Origin: Parapedobacter sp035556095
GTDB lineage: Bacteria > Bacteroidota > Bacteroidia > Sphingobacteriales > Sphingobacteriaceae
DNA length: 64,000 nt
Assembly (NCBI RefSeq): GCF_035556095.1
Contig: NZ_DATMFT010000010.1
Location: 1 to 64,000, forward strand
Direction of reading: 5' to 3'
Below the pieces are notes generated by a model. That model worked only from the letters and a program-made list of their open reading frames with translations. It was not told the origin of the DNA and searched no databases. A program made the position numbers and the translations under genes. Shown piece by piece: positions 63,029 to 64,000 of the stretch (its first letter is position 1; every line of letters begins with the position of its first letter).

Positions 63029-63496
63029 CTATCGTTCCCAGAAAAATGGTGGCTGGATGCCCAGTGCCCGGAGATACACGTAGCCCTGTCCCCGGTGATG
63101 GATTTCGTTGTCAATAAAATACAGGATATTTTCAATGATCGGAAAATTGAACTGCCCGAAGAGGTTGAATGTTTCGTGGAAATCAGTTTCTGGAATCCGG
63201 TTGAACAACGCATCGATTTGAGGCGTGTCTTCATCCCATTTCTGCAACAGTGCGCCTTTGGTGGTAACCCCACCCAGTCCGCCCTCGGTGTAGGCCCCCT
63301 CACCGCGGTCAACAATACCCTGTAGGCCGGGCACGGCGATAGCCAGTAGTTCTTTTGCCAGTTCGCCGAAAGGCCGCATGCCAGCAACGGAAAAAGTAAA
63401 CAGCTCCTTCTCGGGAAATGCCTCGATAACCCGCCGTGTCAATGCGCGGTGCCCTTGCCAATGTTTCAACAACTCGTCTTTGGTGATGATGCTCAT
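63029..63496 (-). CDS. DinB-family protein
   Basis: A 155-residue DinB/YfiT-like four-helix bundle. Metal-site histidines are in ELLKHWQGHRALTRR near the N-terminus and in DNEIHHRGQGYVYLRALG near the C-terminus, the typical H...HHxxQ arrangement. Such proteins can be thiol-dependent transferases or have unknown roles. Start MSIITKDELLK (63496) is chosen over 63535, since the extra residues (KVIIHYQLSII) are encoded by a period-7 array. Confidence 0.87.
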   Translation of the reverse strand: MSIITKDELLKHWQGHRALTRRVIEAFPEKELFTFSVAGMRPFGELAKELLAIAVPGLQGIVDRGEGAYTEGGLGGVTTKGALLQKWDEDTPQIDALFNRIPETDFHETFNLFGQFNFPIIENILYFIDNEIHHRGQGYVYLRALGIQPPFFWER

Positions 63497-63524
63497 GATA
63501 ATTGATAATTGATAGTGGATAATT
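63497..63524. repeat. Period-7 array abutting the dinB start codon
   Basis: Four 7-bp units GATAATT, GATAATT, GATAGTG, GATAATT begin at the very next base after the dinB ATG (minus strand). It thus covers the ribosome-binding region, like the array at the EVE gene. Confidence 0.8.
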
Positions 63525-63587
63525 ACTTTGTTCACTGCAAAGAAACGAAGTGTTGTTGACAGCGTTTTGTCAATAGCATCAGAAAAA

Positions 63588-63608
63588 ATGGAAAATGGAA
63601 AATTGAGA
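63588..63608. repeat. Period-7 array upstream of toxin-antitoxin pair
   Basis: Three units ATGGAAA, ATGGAAA, ATTGAGA lie just upstream of the -7 element at 63617. The sequence differs from the other arrays but the period is the same. Confidence 0.6.
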
Positions 63609-63616
63609 TAATTTAG

Positions 63617-63624
63617 TAACTTTG
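63617..63624 (+). promoter_or_regulatory. -7 element for toxin-antitoxin pair
   Basis: TAACTTTG matches TAnnTTTG. Transcription starting near 63631 would give a short leader containing AGGTGA, which sits directly before the ATG at 63650 and so favours this start over 63638. Confidence 0.4.
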
Positions 63625-63649
63625 GCTAAATCAAACAATGCAGGTGACC

Positions 63650-63856
63650 ATGGATACGCAAGCAGACATCAAATGGATACAGCGTGAGTTGAGCAAGGTT
63701 AGGGGCCCAGATTTGATAGAAGTTTTCAAACGGCTATTGCAGTTCAGAAAAAAAAATATGGCGGCTACAATCCAGGAATACAACGACGATATCGAAGCGT
63801 CTGAAAAGGATATTAAAGCTGGCAGGTTTATTCCCAAAACGAAGTGGATAAACTAA
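63650..63856 (+). CDS. Antitoxin of a RelE/ParE-type pair
   Basis: A 68-residue helical, charged protein (MDTQADIKWIQRELSKV...). The C-terminal part YNDDIEASEKDIKAGRFI with a final hydrophilic tail resembles the toxin-binding end of small antitoxins in Bacteroidota. The N-terminal part may serve dimerisation; no clear ribbon-helix-helix was recognised. It ends eight bases before the toxin ATG, an antitoxin-first order typical of type II modules. The start is set by the AGGTGA site. Confidence 0.75.
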   Translation: MDTQADIKWIQRELSKVRGPDLIEVFKRLLQFRKKNMAATIQEYNDDIEASEKDIKAGRFIPKTKWIN

Positions 63857-63863
63857 ATGAAGT

Positions 63864-64000
63864 ATGGAAGAGATCACTGTAATTTGGACAGAAACAACCA
63901 AGAAGCAATTACAGGAAATATATTTATACATCGCTGAAGAATCCATACTACAGGCAGACAAGGTTTTCAATAAACTTGTTGAATCTACAACAGGGCTATC
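63864..64000 (+). CDS. RelE/ParE-family toxin, N-terminal part (cut by window edge)
   Basis: Forty-five codons are visible from ATG 63864 to the window end. The segment ITVIWTETTKKQLQEIYLYI and AEESILQADKVFNKLVEST is the ParE/RelE N-terminal strand and two-helix hairpin, with the characteristic W and YLYIA. ParE toxins inhibit gyrase; RelE toxins cut mRNA; the visible part cannot distinguish them, though the two-helix hairpin favours ParE. The active-site C-terminus is outside the window. Confidence 0.75.
   Translation, partial: MEEITVIWTETTKKQLQEIYLYIAEESILQADKVFNKLVESTTGL

Noticed and set aside
1..64000. CRISPR arrays, tRNA or rRNA genes, prophage modules
   Set aside because: Looked for direct repeats with spacers, cloverleaf ends (CCA-adjacent) and phage structural genes; none was seen by eye, though a covariance search would be needed for certainty.

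Overview
The window looks like chromosomal DNA of a Bacteroidota species, most likely a Sphingobacteriaceae member of the Parapedobacter/Pedobacter/Sphingobacterium type. The support is two SusC/SusD pairs, a gliding-motility GldC homologue, an ECF sigma/FecR pair, many lipoproteins, and promoters of the Bacteroidota form TTG-N19/20-TAnnTTTG. No rRNA, tRNA or CRISPR array was seen.

Layout. 1-250: the last codons of an IS66-type transposase and an 11-bp tandem repeat. 344-9760 (minus strand): one long run, phoH-purC-STAS-rnz-hisC-hisB-hisH-hisA-hisF-hisIE-WD40, with a good promoter above phoH. It makes histidine from the middle of the pathway onward; hisG and hisD are absent here. 9800-18700: housekeeping and small envelope genes (ABC exporter, SAM hydrolase, RmlD-like reductase, thioesterase, DUF1080 lipoprotein, EVE protein, GldC, DEAD-box helicase).

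18730-33420: a catabolic locus. On the minus strand are SusC/SusD, a polyol-permease-like MFS carrier, a D-2-hydroxyacid dehydrogenase, two secreted glycerophosphodiesterases, two FGGY kinases and a histidine phosphatase, with a divergent DeoR regulator. Together they suggest uptake and breakdown of a polyol-phosphate or glycerophosphodiester compound (inference).

33448-37400: a zinc-ribbon protein, a glycosyltransferase translationally coupled to a sulfatase, a VOC protein and a broken sigma factor. 37490-49213: a complete polysaccharide utilisation locus with its own ECF sigma/FecR pair, an STN-type SusC, SusD, a LamG lipoprotein, a GH28-like beta-helix protein and a WbsX/GH99-like lipoprotein. 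49277-53223: a second sulfatase, a Tat-exported sugar isomerase and a Tat-exported Gfo/Idh oxidoreductase.

53368-64000 (mostly plus): a PQQ-repeat lipoprotein, a 2014-residue alpha-2-macroglobulin whose bait-region position carries a SusC-like TonB-box/plug motif, a WYL regulator, a double VOC protein, DinB, and a toxin-antitoxin pair cut by the window edge.

An unusual layer is a set of short-period (7-8 bp) arrays of differing sequence, several abutting start codons and one read in frame inside fecR. A 21-bp promoter core also occurs identically at two loci 40 kb apart.
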